Shown: piece after piece, positions 20,681-21,315 of the stretch
Position numbering within the stretch: position 1 is the first letter of the stretch
Layout: each line of letters starts with the position of its first letter
Assembly (NCBI GenBank): GCA_964426135.1
Contig: CAYRPN010000107.1
Coordinates: forward strand, 1-21,315
DNA length: 21,315 nucleotides
Source of the DNA: CAYRPN01 sp964426135
Lineage (GTDB): Bacteria; Planctomycetota; Phycisphaerae; Phycisphaerales; Phycisphaeraceae
Direction of reading: 5' to 3'
Program-made: the position numbers and the translations under genes
The notes under the pieces: model-generated
Databases searched by the model: none
What the model was told of the DNA's origin: nothing
The model's input: the letters and a program-made list of their open reading frames with translations, nothing else

Positions 20681-21190
20681 GTGCCCGAAACCAAGAAGAT
20701 CAACCGCTCCTACTGCACCGACAAGATCCACGTGGACTACGCCCACGTCGGCCTGTTCGATGTCGCTGCGAAACAAATCTGGATCGCCAAGAAAAAATGG
20801 GGCGTCGTCCCCGTCCGCGTCAGCCACGCCCGCCTGCTCGTCGGCGGCACACAGGACACCTCCACTGCCGACAAGGATCGCTACGTCTGCTTCTGGTACC
20901 ACACGCCCGGCACCGGCGAAGGTTACGTGCATGGCTATCCGATCGAGTGGGACGAAGCGCACCTGATGATCCGCCTGGACCCGAATTGGGACTACCTCAA
21001 CTGCGCGTTCATCCCCAACGCGGAGGCCGCCCGCGTGGAGAAAAACATTGAACAGCAGTACCAGTGGGGCCAGAAGATTTACGAGGCGTACCTGGCGGCG
21101 AAACCGACATTCCCGCTGTCATGGCATCTCGTCGGCCCGCGGGCGGCGGACTCGATGTTCTACATCGCGCGGTACGAACCGAAAGAGTGA
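20681..21190 (+). CDS. Hypothetical protein between a heptamer and an octamer array
   Basis: A 169-residue soluble protein not recognised. It is rich in aromatic residues and Asp/Glu, with segments such as CTDKIHVDYAHVGLFDV, VCFWYHTPGTGEGYVHGYPIEWDEAH and LDPNWDYLNCAF. There is no signal peptide, membrane helix or catalytic motif that I can name. The GTG at 20681 directly follows heptamer array 4, so no Shine-Dalgarno exists; the next Met in frame lies deep in the conserved-looking part, so GTG is the best start. The TGA stop (21188-21190) is the first three bases of the octamer array. Neighbouring genes give no functional hint. Confidence 0.65.
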   Translation: MPETKKINRSYCTDKIHVDYAHVGLFDVAAKQIWIAKKKWGVVPVRVSHARLLVGGTQDTSTADKDRYVCFWYHTPGTGEGYVHGYPIEWDEAHLMIRLDPNWDYLNCAFIPNAEAARVEKNIEQQYQWGQKIYEAYLAAKPTFPLSWHLVGPRAADSMFYIARYEPKE

Positions 21191-21227
21191 GCGGGTGAGT
21201 GGGTGAGCGGGTGAGTGAGTGACTGGT
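21188..21227 (+). repeat. Octamer array (TGAGCGGG/TGAGTGGG) beginning at a stop codon
   Basis: Units TGAGCGGG, TGAGTGGG, TGAGCGGG, TGAGTGAG, TGACTGGT. The first TGA is the stop codon of the preceding gene. Confidence 0.85.
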
Positions 21228-21254
21228 AGAGAAGGTAGCGTCGGTAGATTGCAA

Positions 21255-21270
21255 ATTGAAAATTTTCAAT
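21255..21270. repeat. AT-rich perfect palindrome
   Basis: ATTGAAAATTTTCAAT is a 16-bp perfect palindrome, unusually AT-rich for this window. Shortly after it, TAGTGTCCGGTTAA could be a mobile-element end, and AAGAGCG (21298-21304) with CGCTCTT (21309-21315) forms a hairpin at the window edge. No transposase is visible within the window. Confidence 0.6.
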
Positions 21271-21315
21271 CAGTAGTGTCCGGTTAACGATTGACCAAAG
21301 AGCGATTCCGCTCTT

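Noticed and set aside
20526..20966. Plus-strand frame encoding PYTLHPT repeats
   Set aside because: It is the heptamer array read as protein, followed by the wrong frame of the gene at 20681-21190.

Overview
The window looks like a planctomycete chromosome segment, probably class Phycisphaerae. This is an inference from gene content: a PEP-CTERM protein next to a prepilin-like (FTLIE) protein, a secreted caspase-like protein with EF-hands, an RHS/YD-repeat remnant, and many short palindromic and 7/8-bp repeats in a GC-rich background. No rRNA, tRNA or CRISPR array was seen.

Layout. (1) 1-1282: the tail of an RHS-repeat gene converges on a secreted caspase-like protein. (2) 1406-3688: promoter, TPP riboswitch and thiC. 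ThiC carries two low-complexity insertions that coincide with DNA repeats. (3) 3716-4563: a two-gene module (small antitoxin-like protein plus AbiEii-like nucleotidyltransferase) with a 4-nt overlap. (4) 4652-7840: a GntR/HutC regulator, then a promoter and leader, a PEP-CTERM exported protein and a prepilin-like protein. (5) 7841-8211: a repeat-filled gap ending in a sharp 15-bp palindrome (candidate operator). (6) 8212-16289: seven co-directional carbohydrate genes: Gfo/Idh/MocA oxidoreductase, MDR alcohol dehydrogenase, FGGY kinase, shikimate-dehydrogenase-like protein, cupin phosphoglucose isomerase, TIM-barrel isomerase/epimerase and an L-fucose-isomerase-like protein. (7) 16386-17570: a membrane-anchored hypothetical and a secreted TIMP/NTR-like protein. 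(8) 17583-18354: a REP-associated tyrosine transposase (RAYT) flanked by two inverted copies of a palindrome, with a third related palindrome inside the gene. (9) 18385-19401 (minus): UDP-glucuronate decarboxylase. (10) 19409-21227: three uncharacterised genes separated by heptamer and octamer arrays that sit directly on start and stop codons.

How the genes work together. The seven-gene cluster reads as a catabolic route for a sugar, polyol or inositol-like compound: two oxidoreductases and an AroE-like dehydrogenase, two or three isomerases and one sugar kinase. No transporter or aldolase is visible, so the substrate cannot be named. The GntR regulator and exported PEP-CTERM/prepilin proteins upstream could belong to the same response, but the sequence does not prove it. 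The riboswitch and thiC form a self-contained thiamine-pyrimidine unit.

The most unusual layer is the repeats. At least eight different palindromic elements and several 7- or 8-bp tandem arrays lie in gaps, at gene edges and in frame inside ThiC, the Gfo/Idh protein and the RAYT. The arrays tend to be C-rich on the sense strand before start codons and G-rich after stop codons, and some supply the stop codon itself.
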